Below are positions 15,910 through 25,208 of a DNA stretch of 29,187 nucleotides, in pieces. This stretch comes from SIG299 sp964632165 (GTDB lineage: Bacteria; Bacillota; Clostridia; Lachnospirales; Lachnospiraceae), in the NCBI GenBank assembly GCA_964632165.1, contig CAZWCZ010000026.1, positions 1 to 29,187 on the forward strand, read 5' to 3'. Position 1 is the stretch's first letter. Each line of letters starts with the position of its first letter. Made by a program: the position numbers and the translations under genes. The notes under the pieces are model-generated. The model had not been told where the DNA came from. It ran no database searches and was given only the letters and a program-made list of their open reading frames with translations.

Positions 15910-17580
15910 TCAGAATAATCCGTCAATCCTTCCGTCGGCAGCTATTGTGATCTTTTCTGCAGAAGGGACTTTCGGAAGACCGGGCATTGTCATGATGGCA
16001 CCGGTTTCGCATACAACAAATCCTGCACCTGCAGCAAGGCGTGCAGAACGTACAGTGATTGTAAAACCGGTCGGGCGACCGAGCTGTTTTTCGTCGTCGG
16101 AAAGAGAATACTGTGTCTTTGCCATGCAGACAGGAAGCGTTCCGTAACCGAGGTCTGTGATCTTTTTCAGCTCTTTTGCCGCAGCAGGAAGAATGGAAAC
16201 GTGATCGGCACCGTAGATTTTCTTGGCGATGGTTTCAATCTTTTCCGTAAAGGAAAGTTCTTCCGGATAGAGCGGGGTGAAGCGAGGAGTTGTTGCTGCA
16301 AGGACGGCAAGGACTTCTTCGGCAAGTGCGATACCGCCTTCGCCGCCTTTGGCAAAAACTTCGGAAAGCGCAACGCGGACACCAAGGGATTCACAATGTT
16401 TCCGGATGAAGTTCATTTCTGCTTCGGTATCTGTCGGAAATGCGTTGATGGCAACGACTACCGGAAGCCCATACTTATTTATGTTTTCAATATGGGCATC
16501 CAGATTACAGATGCCTGCTTTCAGTGCGTCCAGATTTTCCGTGTTCAGGTCTGTCCTGGAAACGCCGCCGTTATATTTTAAGGCACGGACGGTTGCAACA
16601 AGGACAACACAGGATGGAGTAAGGTCTGCCTTGCGGCATTTGATATCAAAGAATTTTTCTGCACCGAGGTCGGCACCGAAGCCGGCTTCGGTAATGGCGA
16701 TGTCTCCTAATTTTAATGCAAGACGGGTAGCCTGCACGGAATTGCAGCCGTGGGCGATGTTGGCAAAAGGACCGCCATGCATCAGACATGGTGTGCCTTC
16801 CAGAGTCTGTACGAGATTTGGTTTAATGGCATCTTTCATTAAAGCGGTCATGGCACCTTCAGCTTTTAGGTCTCTGGCATAGACCGGAGTATCCTGATAA
16901 GTGTAGCCGATCAAAATATCGCCAAAACGACGCTTTAAATCTTCCAGATCAGAAGCCAGACAGAGGATTGCCATGATCTCGGAAGCGACGGTGATCATAA
17001 AATGGTCTTCACGCGGAACACCGTTTGTCTTTCCGCCAAGACCGATGGTAATATTGCGGAGGGCACGGTCGTTCATATCCATGACACGCGGGAAAATGAT
17101 CCTGCGCGGGTCGATGTTCAGAGGATTGCCCTGCTGCAGATGGTTATCGATCATGGCACAAAGCAGATTGTTGGCAGCGGTAATGGCATGCATGTCACCT
17201 GTAAAATGGAGGTTGATGTCCTCCATCGGAACGACCTGGGCATAGCCGCCTCCGGCAGCGCCGCCTTTGATGCCGAATACCGGACCAAGGGAAGGTTCAC
17301 GCAGGGCGATCACGGCATTTTGACCAAGGCGTGCCATTGCCTGACCAAGACCGACAGAGGTCGTTGTCTTTCCTTCTCCGGCAGGAGTCGGATTGATGGC
17401 GGTGACAAGAACGAGTTTTCCGTCCGGTTTGGCCTGCAGCCGTTTCATGGCTGCAGGGGTGATCTTTGCTTTATAGGAGCCGTAAAGCTCCAGCTCTTCC
17501 GGCAGGATGCCGGCTTTTTCGGCAATTGCGGTAATCGGCTGCATCTGACAGCTCTGGGCAATTTCAATATCAGTCAACAT
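15910..17580 (-). CDS. fhs: Formate-tetrahydrofolate ligase
   Basis: A 556-aa cytoplasmic enzyme, the normal length for this family. It joins formate to tetrahydrofolate with ATP to give 10-formyl-tetrahydrofolate. The ATP-binding loop TPAGEGKTT is at 65-73, followed by a REPSLGPVFGIKGGAAGGG block (94-112) and an FTGDMHAI segment. A perfect AAGGAGG lies 8 nt before the ATG. It is the last gene of the purine cluster, 31 bp after purL. Two enzymes of the same cluster, PurN and the AICAR formyltransferase, consume its product, so its position makes metabolic sense. The convergent FNT channel may bring in or release formate. Confidence 0.97.
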   Translation of the reverse strand: MLTDIEIAQSCQMQPITAIAEKAGILPEELELYGSYKAKITPAAMKRLQAKPDGKLVLVTAINPTPAGEGKTTTSVGLGQAMARLGQNAVIALREPSLGPVFGIKGGAAGGGYAQVVPMEDINLHFTGDMHAITAANNLLCAMIDNHLQQGNPLNIDPRRIIFPRVMDMNDRALRNITIGLGGKTNGVPREDHFMITVASEIMAILCLASDLEDLKRRFGDILIGYTYQDTPVYARDLKAEGAMTALMKDAIKPNLVQTLEGTPCLMHGGPFANIAHGCNSVQATRLALKLGDIAITEAGFGADLGAEKFFDIKCRKADLTPSCVVLVATVRALKYNGGVSRTDLNTENLDALKAGICNLDAHIENINKYGLPVVVAINAFPTDTEAEMNFIRKHCESLGVRVALSEVFAKGGEGGIALAEEVLAVLAATTPRFTPLYPEELSFTEKIETIAKKIYGADHVSILPAAAKELKKITDLGYGTLPVCMAKTQYSLSDDEKQLGRPTGFTITVRSARLAAGAGFVVCETGAIMTMPGLPKVPSAEKITIAADGRIDGLF

Positions 17581-17611
17581 AATTGTTACCTCCTTGCTTT
17601 TTATATATCAG

Positions 17612-20600
17612 TTATTTGAAATACTTAACAGCAGCTTCAAACATACGAATATCATACTCGCCCGGAACGTTTTTGTAAAGACCGTTGCCGATACGTTCGC
17701 TGTGTCCCATCTTGCCGAAAACACGGCCGTCCGGGGAAGTAATGCCTTCGATGGCATATAAAGAACCATTCGGATTAAAATGGATGTCAGCAGTTGCATT
17801 GCCGTCAAGATCCACGTACTGGGTTGCAATCTGGCCATTAGCTGCAAGCCTGCGAATCAGTGCTTCGTCGGCAAGGAATTTGCCCTCACCGTGCGAGATC
17901 GGAACATTTACGATGTCGCCGACCTGCATCAGACTCAGCCACGGAGAAAGGTTGGAGGCAATTCTTGTGCGGACGATACGGCTCTGATGACGGCTGATGT
18001 TGTTGAACGTCAGGGTTGGGCAGGTTTCATCCGTGTCAATGATCTTTCCGTAAGGAACCAGACCGAGTTTGATCAGTGCCTGAAAGCCGTTGCAGATACC
18101 GCACATCAGACCGTCACGGCGTTCCAAAAGATCGGTAACTCCTTCCTTGATGGCAGCGTTACGGAAAAATGCCGTGATGAATTTGCCGGAACCGTCCGGT
18201 TCGTCGCCACCGGAGAAGCCGCCCGGAATGAAAATCATCTGAGCATCCTTTAATTCTTCAGCAAAGCGGTCGATGCTGCGAGAAATACCGTCTGCCGATA
18301 AGTTGTTGATCACAATGATCTCCGGTTCTGCACCGGCATCACGTACTGCTTTGGCGGAATCGTATTCACAGTTGGTTCCCGGGAAAGCAGGGATCAGAAC
18401 CTTTGGCTTTGCTGTCCTGACTGCAGGGGCTTTGTGCAGATCCGTATGGAAAGAAAAAGTTTCCATGGCAATGTCAGGAGATGTGATATTGCAGGAGAAT
18501 ACGCTTTCCAGCTTTTCTTCATAGGCATGCAGGATGGCTTCCATGGAAAGTGTTTCCCGGCGGTAGGAAAAACTGCCGTCTGCAGTTGTAGTACCGAGAA
18601 CACGTCCTACCGTGCCTTCCGCCATTTCAAGAACAAAGGAAGCATAGTGGTAACCGAACAGATCGTCCATGGTTACGGTGTCGTTGAAAGAAACGCCGTA
18701 ACCGTTTCCAAATCCCATCTTCATGACGGCTTCGGCAATGCCGCCCATCCCCGGGGTATAGCAAGCAACAGCCTTTCCGCTGCGGAGCAGGGAAGTAACG
18801 GTATCAAAAACAGAACGTAAGGAAGCGGTGTCCGGAAGTCCGTTCTTGTCATAGGCTGTTTCCAGGAGACATACGGTGTGTCCGGCCTGTTTAAATTCAG
18901 GAGAAACAACATCAGAAGTCTTACCGCAGGTAACGGCAAAAGAAACAAGGGTCGGAGGGACATCCAGCTGTTCAAAAGAGCCGGACATGGAATCTTTACC
19001 GCCGATGGAGCCGATGCCAAGATCCATCTGTGCCTTAAATGCACCTAAAAGTGCTGCTAACGGTTTACCCCAGCGTTTTGGATCTTTATTCATGCGTTCA
19101 AAATACTCCTGGAAGGTAAGATAGATATCTTCAAAAGAGGCTCCGGATGCGATCAGCTTGCAGACCGATTCAACAACGGCAAGGTAAGCACCGTGATAAG
19201 GAGAAGCGGTTGTAATAAACGGATTATAGCCGAATGCCATAAAGGAGCAGTCGTCGGTATGCTTCTTTTCAAGACTGATCTTTTGTACCATTGCCTGGAT
19301 CGGAGTCAGCTGATGCTTTCCGCCGAATGGCATCAATACGGTCCCTGCGCCGATGGTCGAGTCAAAACGCTCGGAAAGACCGCGCTTGGAGCAGCAGTTT
19401 AAATCGACGGCCGTTGCCATAAAGTTATCGGAAAAGCTTCCGGAAACGGTTTTTTTATAGTCAGACGGGGCGGCAGGCGCAGCGGTTGTATGCTTGTCGG
19501 CACCATTGGAATTTAAAAATTCACGGCTGATATCGCAGATAACAGTATCGTTCCAACGCATTATGAGGCGAGGTTCTTCGGTTACGACGGCGACAGGAAC
19601 CGCGTTCAGATTTTCTGCTGCCGCAAGTTCCAGGAAACGTTCCACGTCTTCTTTTTCGACAACGACTGCCATACGCTCCTGGGATTCGGAAATGGCAAGT
19701 TCGGTTCCGTCCAGACCTTCATATTTTTTCGGCACGGCATTTAAGTTAATGATAAGGCCGTCGGCAAGTTCTCCGATAGCAACAGAAACACCGCCGGCAC
19801 CAAAGTCGTTGCAGCGTTTGATCAGACGGGAAGCTTCTGCATTTCGGAACAGGCGTTGCAGTTTGCGCTCTTCCGGGGCATTTCCTTTCTGAACTTCCGA
19901 ACCGCAGGTTTCTACTGACCGGGTGTTGTGCGCTTTGGAAGAACCGGTAGCACCGCCAATGCCGTCACGGCCGGTATTGCCGCCGAGTAAAATAACGATA
20001 TCACCGGCATTCGGACGTTCTCTTCGGACATTTTCTTCAGGTGCAGCTGCGATAACGGCACCGATCTCCATACGTTTTGCGGCATATCCCGGATGATAGA
20101 TTTCATCTACGATGCCGGTAGCGAGGCCAATCTGATTGCCGTAGGAAGAATAACCGGCGGCAGCAGTTGTTACGATCTTACGTTGAGGAAGTTTTCCGGA
20201 AATGGTGTCAGAAACCGGAGTCAGCGGGTCTGCCGCACCGGTAACACGCATGGCACCGTAAACATAGCTCCGACCGGACAGCGGGTCACGGATGGCACCG
20301 CCGATGCAGGTGGCTGCACCGCCGAACGGTTCAATTTCTGTCGGATGATTGTGTGTTTCGTTCTTAAAAAGAAGAAGCCATGGTTCGGTTTTTCCGTCTG
20401 CCGTAACATCAATTTTGACGGTACATGCATTGATTTCTTCGGATTCATCCAATTTATCCAGCTGACCGTTGGCACGCAGATGTTTTACGGCAATGGTAGC
20501 AAGATCCATCAGACAGATCGGTTTATGGGAACGCCCGAGAGCTTCTCTTACCGAAAGGTACTCGCGGTAGGTCTCTGCCAGGAGCTCATCTTCAAAGGAA

Positions 20601-21301
20601 ACATCATCAATGATCGTGCCGAAAGTAGTATGGCGGCAGTGATCCGACCAGTAGGTATCGATCATACGGATCTCCGTGATCGTAGGGTCACGATGTTCGG
20701 ATCGGAAATAGTCCTGACAGAATGTAATGTCATCCAGATCCATGGCAAGACCATAGCCGGAAAGAAAACCGTTCAGATCGTCTCTGTCCAGGGAAAGAAA
20801 TCCGTCCAAAGTTGCAACGGTTGTCGGAATGTCATAACGGATGGCAAGCGTTTCAGGAGTTTCCAGGGAAGCTTCCCTGCATTCCACCGGATTGATGACA
20901 TATTTTTTGAACTCGGCAATCTCTTCTTCGGTCAGATCGCCGTACAGGGCATAGACTTTTGCGGTGCGGATGAGAGGGCGTTCACCGCGGGAAATGATCT
21001 GGATACACTGAGCGGCGGAATCGGCACGCTGATCAAACTGACCGGGAAGCGCTTCTGCCGCAAAGACATACGCATCCGGGAGATCAAGAGAGGCGGCAGC
21101 AATGTCAAGCTGCGGCTCGGAAAAAACGGTGCGGACCGCATAATCAAATAATTCTTCGGTAATATTTTCCGCGTCATAGCGGTTGAACAGACGAACCTTT
21201 GTCAAATGGCGGATGCCAAGCAGGGAGGTTGCCTCGTTAAAAAGGGCTCTGGCTTCGTTGTCCAGTCCGGATTTCTTCTCTACATAAATACGATAAACCA
21301 T
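17612..21301 (-). CDS. purL: Phosphoribosylformylglycinamidine synthase, single-chain type
   Basis: A 1229-aa enzyme that converts FGAR, glutamine and ATP into FGAM. It is the fused large form, with synthetase and glutaminase in one chain, rather than the PurS/PurQ/small-PurL complex of Bacillus. The N-terminal part is followed by SDHCRHTTF (219-227), the first ATP-domain GGAATCIGGAIRDP block and a second repeat. The C-terminal class I glutaminase (from about 968) has GGFSGGDEPD, nucleophile Cys1070 in CGICNGFQ, and His1137/Glu1139 in HGEG, so it is intact, unlike that of PurF in this cluster. The ATG at 21301 has GAGGAG 9 nt upstream; the longer frame uses a TTG. It lies 52 bp after purD. 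Confidence 0.96.
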   Translation of the reverse strand: MVYRIYVEKKSGLDNEARALFNEATSLLGIRHLTKVRLFNRYDAENITEELFDYAVRTVFSEPQLDIAAASLDLPDAYVFAAEALPGQFDQRADSAAQCIQIISRGERPLIRTAKVYALYGDLTEEEIAEFKKYVINPVECREASLETPETLAIRYDIPTTVATLDGFLSLDRDDLNGFLSGYGLAMDLDDITFCQDYFRSEHRDPTITEIRMIDTYWSDHCRHTTFGTIIDDVSFEDELLAETYREYLSVREALGRSHKPICLMDLATIAVKHLRANGQLDKLDESEEINACTVKIDVTADGKTEPWLLLFKNETHNHPTEIEPFGGAATCIGGAIRDPLSGRSYVYGAMRVTGAADPLTPVSDTISGKLPQRKIVTTAAAGYSSYGNQIGLATGIVDEIYHPGYAAKRMEIGAVIAAAPEENVRRERPNAGDIVILLGGNTGRDGIGGATGSSKAHNTRSVETCGSEVQKGNAPEERKLQRLFRNAEASRLIKRCNDFGAGGVSVAIGELADGLIINLNAVPKKYEGLDGTELAISESQERMAVVVEKEDVERFLELAAAENLNAVPVAVVTEEPRLIMRWNDTVICDISREFLNSNGADKHTTAAPAAPSDYKKTVSGSFSDNFMATAVDLNCCSKRGLSERFDSTIGAGTVLMPFGGKHQLTPIQAMVQKISLEKKHTDDCSFMAFGYNPFITTASPYHGAYLAVVESVCKLIASGASFEDIYLTFQEYFERMNKDPKRWGKPLAALLGAFKAQMDLGIGSIGGKDSMSGSFEQLDVPPTLVSFAVTCGKTSDVVSPEFKQAGHTVCLLETAYDKNGLPDTASLRSVFDTVTSLLRSGKAVACYTPGMGGIAEAVMKMGFGNGYGVSFNDTVTMDDLFGYHYASFVLEMAEGTVGRVLGTTTADGSFSYRRETLSMEAILHAYEEKLESVFSCNITSPDIAMETFSFHTDLHKAPAVRTAKPKVLIPAFPGTNCEYDSAKAVRDAGAEPEIIVINNLSADGISRSIDRFAEELKDAQMIFIPGGFSGGDEPDGSGKFITAFFRNAAIKEGVTDLLERRDGLMCGICNGFQALIKLGLVPYGKIIDTDETCPTLTFNNISRHQSRIVRTRIASNLSPWLSLMQVGDIVNVPISHGEGKFLADEALIRRLAANGQIATQYVDLDGNATADIHFNPNGSLYAIEGITSPDGRVFGKMGHSERIGNGLYKNVPGEYDIRMFEAAVKYFK

Positions 21302-21353
21302 AGAATTCATCTCCTCATTCAATCGTTAGTAAATCCTGTCTTACTCGGTCGCT

Positions 21354-22619
21354 CTATAGGTATGCTTTGAGCGCTTTCTGACCAATATCTGTTCTGGCAT
21401 AAGCACCCTCAAAGGAAATTCCTTTGGTCAGCCGATAGGCTTCTGTAATGGCTTCTTCCAGAGAATCGGCAACTGCCGTTGTTCCGGTAACACGGCCTCC
21501 GGAAGTGATGAGTACATTTTCCTTTAAGGCAGCCCCGGCGACAAAAGTGTGTGAAAGAGCTTCCTCGGTAAATGTGATAGGGAAGCCTTTCCGGTAATTT
21601 TCCGGATAACCGCCGGAAGCAAGTATGACGCAGCAGGCGTGACGGCCGGAAAAAGAAACTTCCGTATCTTTTAATGTGCCGTTGGTAGTTGCCTGCATCA
21701 CGGTCAGCAGATCGCTTTCCAAAAGAGGAAGGACAACCTGGGTTTCCGGGTCGCCGAACCGGCAGTTATATTCAATGACTTTGGGACCGTCTGCCGTCAG
21801 CATCAGACCAAAGTAGAGACAGCCTTTAAAGGTACGTCCTTCCGCGTTCATTGCGTGAATGGTAGGAAGAAAGATCTCTTTTCGGCAGCGTTCGGCAATT
21901 TCCGGGGTGTAATAAGGGTTTGGAGCAATGGTTCCCATGCCGCCGGTGTTAAGCCCGGTGTCATGATCTCCGATGCGTTTGTGATCCATGGAGGATACCA
22001 TCGGCTTTACGGTGACTCCGTCGGTAAAGGCAAGAACCGAAACTTCCGGCCCGGTCAGGAATTCTTCAATGACAACGGTGGAACCGGAATCCCCGAATTT
22101 TTTGCCTTCCATCATATCACGCACGGCGGTTTTGGCTTCTTCTTTTGTCCGGGCAATGATAACCCCTTTGCCAAGAGCCAGCCCGTCTGCTTTTACTACC
22201 GTAGGGAGCGGAGCAGTATCAAGATAGGAAAGTGCAGAGTCCATATCATCAAAAACTTCATAAGCAGCCGTCGGAATGCCGTATTTTTTCATCAGATTTT
22301 TAGAAAATACTTTACTGCCTTCAATAATGGCAGCAGCAGCGGTAGGACCAAAGCATGGGATTCCCTGCTCGGTAAGGGCGTCTACACAGCCCAGTACTAA
22401 CGGGTCATCCGGGGCAACAACGGCATAATCGATGTGCTGTTCTGCCGCAAATGCGGTAATGGAAGAAATATCTGTGGCGGCAATCGGAACGCAGACGGCG
22501 TCGTTTGCAATGCCGCCATTCCCCGGAAGGGCAAAAATGGTTTCTACTTCCGGATTTTTCTTTAACGAGCGGATGATGGCATGTTCACGGCCGCCACCGC
22601 CGACAACTAACAGTTTCAT
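21354..22619 (-). CDS. purD: Phosphoribosylamine-glycine ligase (GAR synthetase)
   Basis: A 421-aa ATP-grasp enzyme that joins phosphoribosylamine and glycine with ATP, the second purine step. The N-terminus MKLLVVGGGGREHAI is diagnostic. Also seen are the KADGLALGKGV segment, GPEVSVLAFTDG, the TGGMG loop and the metal-binding EYNCRFGDPE. AGGAGG lies 6 nt before the ATG at 22619; the longer frame to 22652 lacks such a site. It follows the AICAR formyltransferase gene by 42 bp in the same direction. Because PurF here probably relies on ammonia or another donor, PurD may need to capture unstable phosphoribosylamine; that is inference. Confidence 0.97.
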   Translation of the reverse strand: MKLLVVGGGGREHAIIRSLKKNPEVETIFALPGNGGIANDAVCVPIAATDISSITAFAAEQHIDYAVVAPDDPLVLGCVDALTEQGIPCFGPTAAAAIIEGSKVFSKNLMKKYGIPTAAYEVFDDMDSALSYLDTAPLPTVVKADGLALGKGVIIARTKEEAKTAVRDMMEGKKFGDSGSTVVIEEFLTGPEVSVLAFTDGVTVKPMVSSMDHKRIGDHDTGLNTGGMGTIAPNPYYTPEIAERCRKEIFLPTIHAMNAEGRTFKGCLYFGLMLTADGPKVIEYNCRFGDPETQVVLPLLESDLLTVMQATTNGTLKDTEVSFSGRHACCVILASGGYPENYRKGFPITFTEEALSHTFVAGAALKENVLITSGGRVTGTTAVADSLEEAITEAYRLTKGISFEGAYARTDIGQKALKAYL

Positions 22620-22661
22620 AAGTACCTCCTGAAAAATGTGGATCCGGGACAAAATCCGGAA

Positions 22662-23846
22662 TCAGTGGTGGAAAAGCCTCATGCCGGTAAATGCCATAAC
22701 GATACCGTTTTTGTTACATTCGTCAATGACAAGGTCATCACGGATGGAACCTCCCGGTTCTGCAATATAAGAGACACCGGAAGCGCAGGCACGCTTGATG
22801 TTGTCTGCAAACGGGAAAAATGCATCGGAACCAAGAGAAACACCGTGTTGGGAAGCGAGAAATTCCTTCTTTTCGTCTTCGGTCAGACGTTCCGGCTGTG
22901 CGGTAAAATAGTTTTGCCAGATTCCATCAGCACAGACATCTTCTTCGTTTCCGTTGATGTAGCTGTCAATGACATTATCACGGTTTGGACGCCCAAGGTC
23001 CGGCCGCAGCGGAAGTGAGAGTGTCTTTGGATGCTGACGCAAAAACCAGGTATCTGCTTTCGTACCGGCAAGACGGGTGCAGTGGATGCGGGACTGCTGT
23101 CCGGCACCGACACCGATCGCCTGTCCGTCTTTGGCAAAGCAGACGGAATTGGACTGCGTGTATTTTAAAGTGATCAGAGAAACAATCAGATCAAGCAGAG
23201 CACTTTCCGGAAGTTCTTTATTTTCTGTTACGACGTTGGAAAGAAGGTCTTTTGAAATCCTGAAATTATTGCGTCCCTGTTCAAACGTAATACCAAAGAC
23301 CTGTTTGGTTTCCTGAGGTTCCGGAATATAATCAGGATCGATGGCGACGATATTGTAAGCACCTTTCTTTTTTTTCAGGAGGATTTCCAAAGCTTCCTCG
23401 GTATAGCCGGGAGCAATGATACCGTCCGAAACTTCACGGGAGATCAGTTTTGCCGTCATGGCATCACAAATGTCACTTAAAGCAATCCAGTCCCCAAATG
23501 AGCAGAGCCGGTCGGTTCCGCGTGCTCTGGCGTAGGCACAGGCGAGAGGATTTTCATCAAGCCCTTCCATATCGTCCACGAAGCAGGCTTTTTTCAATGC
23601 TTCCGGGAGCGGTTTGCCAACAGCGGCAGAAGTAGGAGAAACATGTTTAAATGAGGCAGCAGCAGGAAGACTGGCTGCTTCCTTTAATTCGCGTACTAAC
23701 TGCCAGGAATTTAAGGCATCCAGAAAGTTGATGTAACCCGGACGTCCGTTTAAGATGGTCAGAGGAAGTTTATTTCCATCCTGCATAAAGATACGTGCCG
23801 GTTTCTGATTTGGATTGCATCCGTATTTTAATAAGAACTCATTCAT
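22662..23846 (-). CDS. purH: AICAR formyltransferase, stand-alone (PurH C-terminal half)
   Basis: A 394-aa protein that corresponds only to the AICAR transformylase half of the usual bifunctional PurH; the N-terminal MGS-like IMP cyclohydrolase domain is absent. The catalytic Lys67-His68 pair is in FKHVSPTSAAVG (66-77). The C-terminal GGSIRDDLVIDECNKNGIVM run and the FTGMRLFHH ending are typical. It transfers formyl from 10-formyl-tetrahydrofolate to AICAR, giving FAICAR, which the adjacent upstream PurO-type cyclohydrolase would close to IMP. AAAGGAG precedes the ATG, and the gap to purO is 15 bp. It is a natural single-domain form and not a truncation, since the start has a good ribosome site and the N-terminus is conserved. 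Confidence 0.93.
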   Translation of the reverse strand: MNEFLLKYGCNPNQKPARIFMQDGNKLPLTILNGRPGYINFLDALNSWQLVRELKEAASLPAAASFKHVSPTSAAVGKPLPEALKKACFVDDMEGLDENPLACAYARARGTDRLCSFGDWIALSDICDAMTAKLISREVSDGIIAPGYTEEALEILLKKKKGAYNIVAIDPDYIPEPQETKQVFGITFEQGRNNFRISKDLLSNVVTENKELPESALLDLIVSLITLKYTQSNSVCFAKDGQAIGVGAGQQSRIHCTRLAGTKADTWFLRQHPKTLSLPLRPDLGRPNRDNVIDSYINGNEEDVCADGIWQNYFTAQPERLTEDEKKEFLASQHGVSLGSDAFFPFADNIKRACASGVSYIAEPGGSIRDDLVIDECNKNGIVMAFTGMRLFHH

Positions 23847-23861
23847 GGTAAGGCTCCTTTA

Positions 23862-24572
23862 TCAGTGTTTATTTAAAATGCGTTGTTCATAGGTGTTTGT
23901 CTGAATATCGGTATAACGGACAAACAGTGCAATCCTGTTGTCTTCGTTCAGACTGCTCCAAAGTTCTTCGATCAGCAGATTGATATCCTGCGGGATCGTG
24001 ACACGTTCCGGCTCTCCCTGAAATGTCGGGATGACGGGGGAACCGTCGCAGACATAAGTGTGGAGAAAATGTCCGAGACCCGGTGTGGCAGGATATTCAT
24101 AGAAAAAGCGGGCACAGGCAGTGCCGTCAGGATCGGCAGCCTTTAAAATGGACATCTGATAGGAGCCGTCACAAGCCTGAATGCCGGAAATGCGAGGGGT
24201 AAAATTAGGAGCGTCATCTTCAAACTGCCGTGTACGGCAGGCGTCTGCAAAACTTTTTCCCCGAGCAAGAAAATCAGCAATGGTATCGGTCTGGTCACCG
24301 TTGGTCACGATCAGACCATTGGCAGTTTCACGGACCGGATGATAAATAATCAGATGAGGATCCGACATCTGACTGGCATCATGTGCCTCGGTACGGATGC
24401 CGTCCGGTTCGGTAAGAAATACACGGTTGCGGGAATTTGTGCTTCGTCCCATGATAAAATAAGCAGCGACAGCTTTTGTTCCGTCCGGGGTAATGCCAAG
24501 CACGATGCCACGTCCCGGATAAGTGTTGCCGTGTAAGCGTTCAGCGATAGATTTGGTTTCGTATACGTTCAT
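23862..24572 (-). CDS. purO: IMP cyclohydrolase, PurO type
   Basis: A 236-aa protein resembling the archaeal-type IMP cyclohydrolase PurO (an Ntn-hydrolase fold) rather than the MGS-like domain of PurH. Diagnostic stretches are GNTYPGRGIV (15-24) and YFIMGRSTNSRNR (38-50). It closes FAICAR to IMP, the last step of the pathway. AAGGAGG lies within the end of purN, and the start codon is 3 bp after the purN stop, so translation is probably coupled. The next gene is the stand-alone AICAR formyltransferase, so the two together replace bifunctional PurH. The family call is strong from pattern and context. Confidence 0.92.
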   Translation of the reverse strand: MNVYETKSIAERLHGNTYPGRGIVLGITPDGTKAVAAYFIMGRSTNSRNRVFLTEPDGIRTEAHDASQMSDPHLIIYHPVRETANGLIVTNGDQTDTIADFLARGKSFADACRTRQFEDDAPNFTPRISGIQACDGSYQMSILKAADPDGTACARFFYEYPATPGLGHFLHTYVCDGSPVIPTFQGEPERVTIPQDINLLIEELWSSLNEDNRIALFVRYTDIQTNTYEQRILNKH

Positions 24573-24575
24573 GAT

Positions 24576-25208
24576 TTAATCCTCCTTGATCCATACTTTT
24601 CTGCCTCTTACTTCCAGACGTCCCTGGCAGAACAGGGAAACCGCTTCGGGAAGCAGCTTCCATTCTGCTTCTTCCATAATACGTTTTTGTAAAGATTCGG
24701 GGGTGTCGCATTCGGTAACCGGAACGGATCTTTGTGCGATGATCGGTCCGGCATCACATTCTTCGCTGACAAAATGTACCGTAGCACCGGAAACCTTTAC
24801 CCCGTATGCAAGAGCAGCTTCATGGACATGAAGCCCGTAAAAGCCTTTGCCGCAGAAAGAAGGGATCAGGGCAGGATGCACGTTGATGACAGCGTTCGGA
24901 TAACGGTCCGTCAGTTCCCGTGAAAAGATGACCATACAACCGGCAAGGACAACAAGCCGGATGTCAAGTGCGGTCAGTCTGTCTACAATGGCGTTTGTAA
25001 AGGACTGAGTGTCCGGATAACTTTTGCGTGGCAGGACAAAGCAGGGAATATCTGCTTTTTTTGCACGTTCCAAAGCATAAGCTCCCTCTTTCGTGGAAAT
25101 GACTGCGGCAATTTCTCCGCCGCCGAGTTCGCCTCGTGTCTGTGCATCGATCAGCGCCTGTAAATTTGTTCCGCCGCCGGAAACGAGGACTGCAATTTTT
25201 GTTTTCAT
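24576..25208 (-). CDS. purN: Phosphoribosylglycinamide formyltransferase, folate-dependent
   Basis: A 210-aa enzyme that formylates GAR with 10-formyl-tetrahydrofolate. It has SGGGTNL (10-16) for phosphate binding, the catalytic trio Asn109, His111 (in NVHPALIPSF) and Asp152 (in EECDAGPII). The length is normal. Its ATG overlaps the purM stop in an ATGA arrangement (25205-25208), which implies translational coupling. Using the folate-dependent form fits with fhs at the end of the cluster, and no purT was seen. Confidence 0.97.
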   Translation of the reverse strand: MKTKIAVLVSGGGTNLQALIDAQTRGELGGGEIAAVISTKEGAYALERAKKADIPCFVLPRKSYPDTQSFTNAIVDRLTALDIRLVVLAGCMVIFSRELTDRYPNAVINVHPALIPSFCGKGFYGLHVHEAALAYGVKVSGATVHFVSEECDAGPIIAQRSVPVTECDTPESLQKRIMEEAEWKLLPEAVSLFCQGRLEVRGRKVWIKED

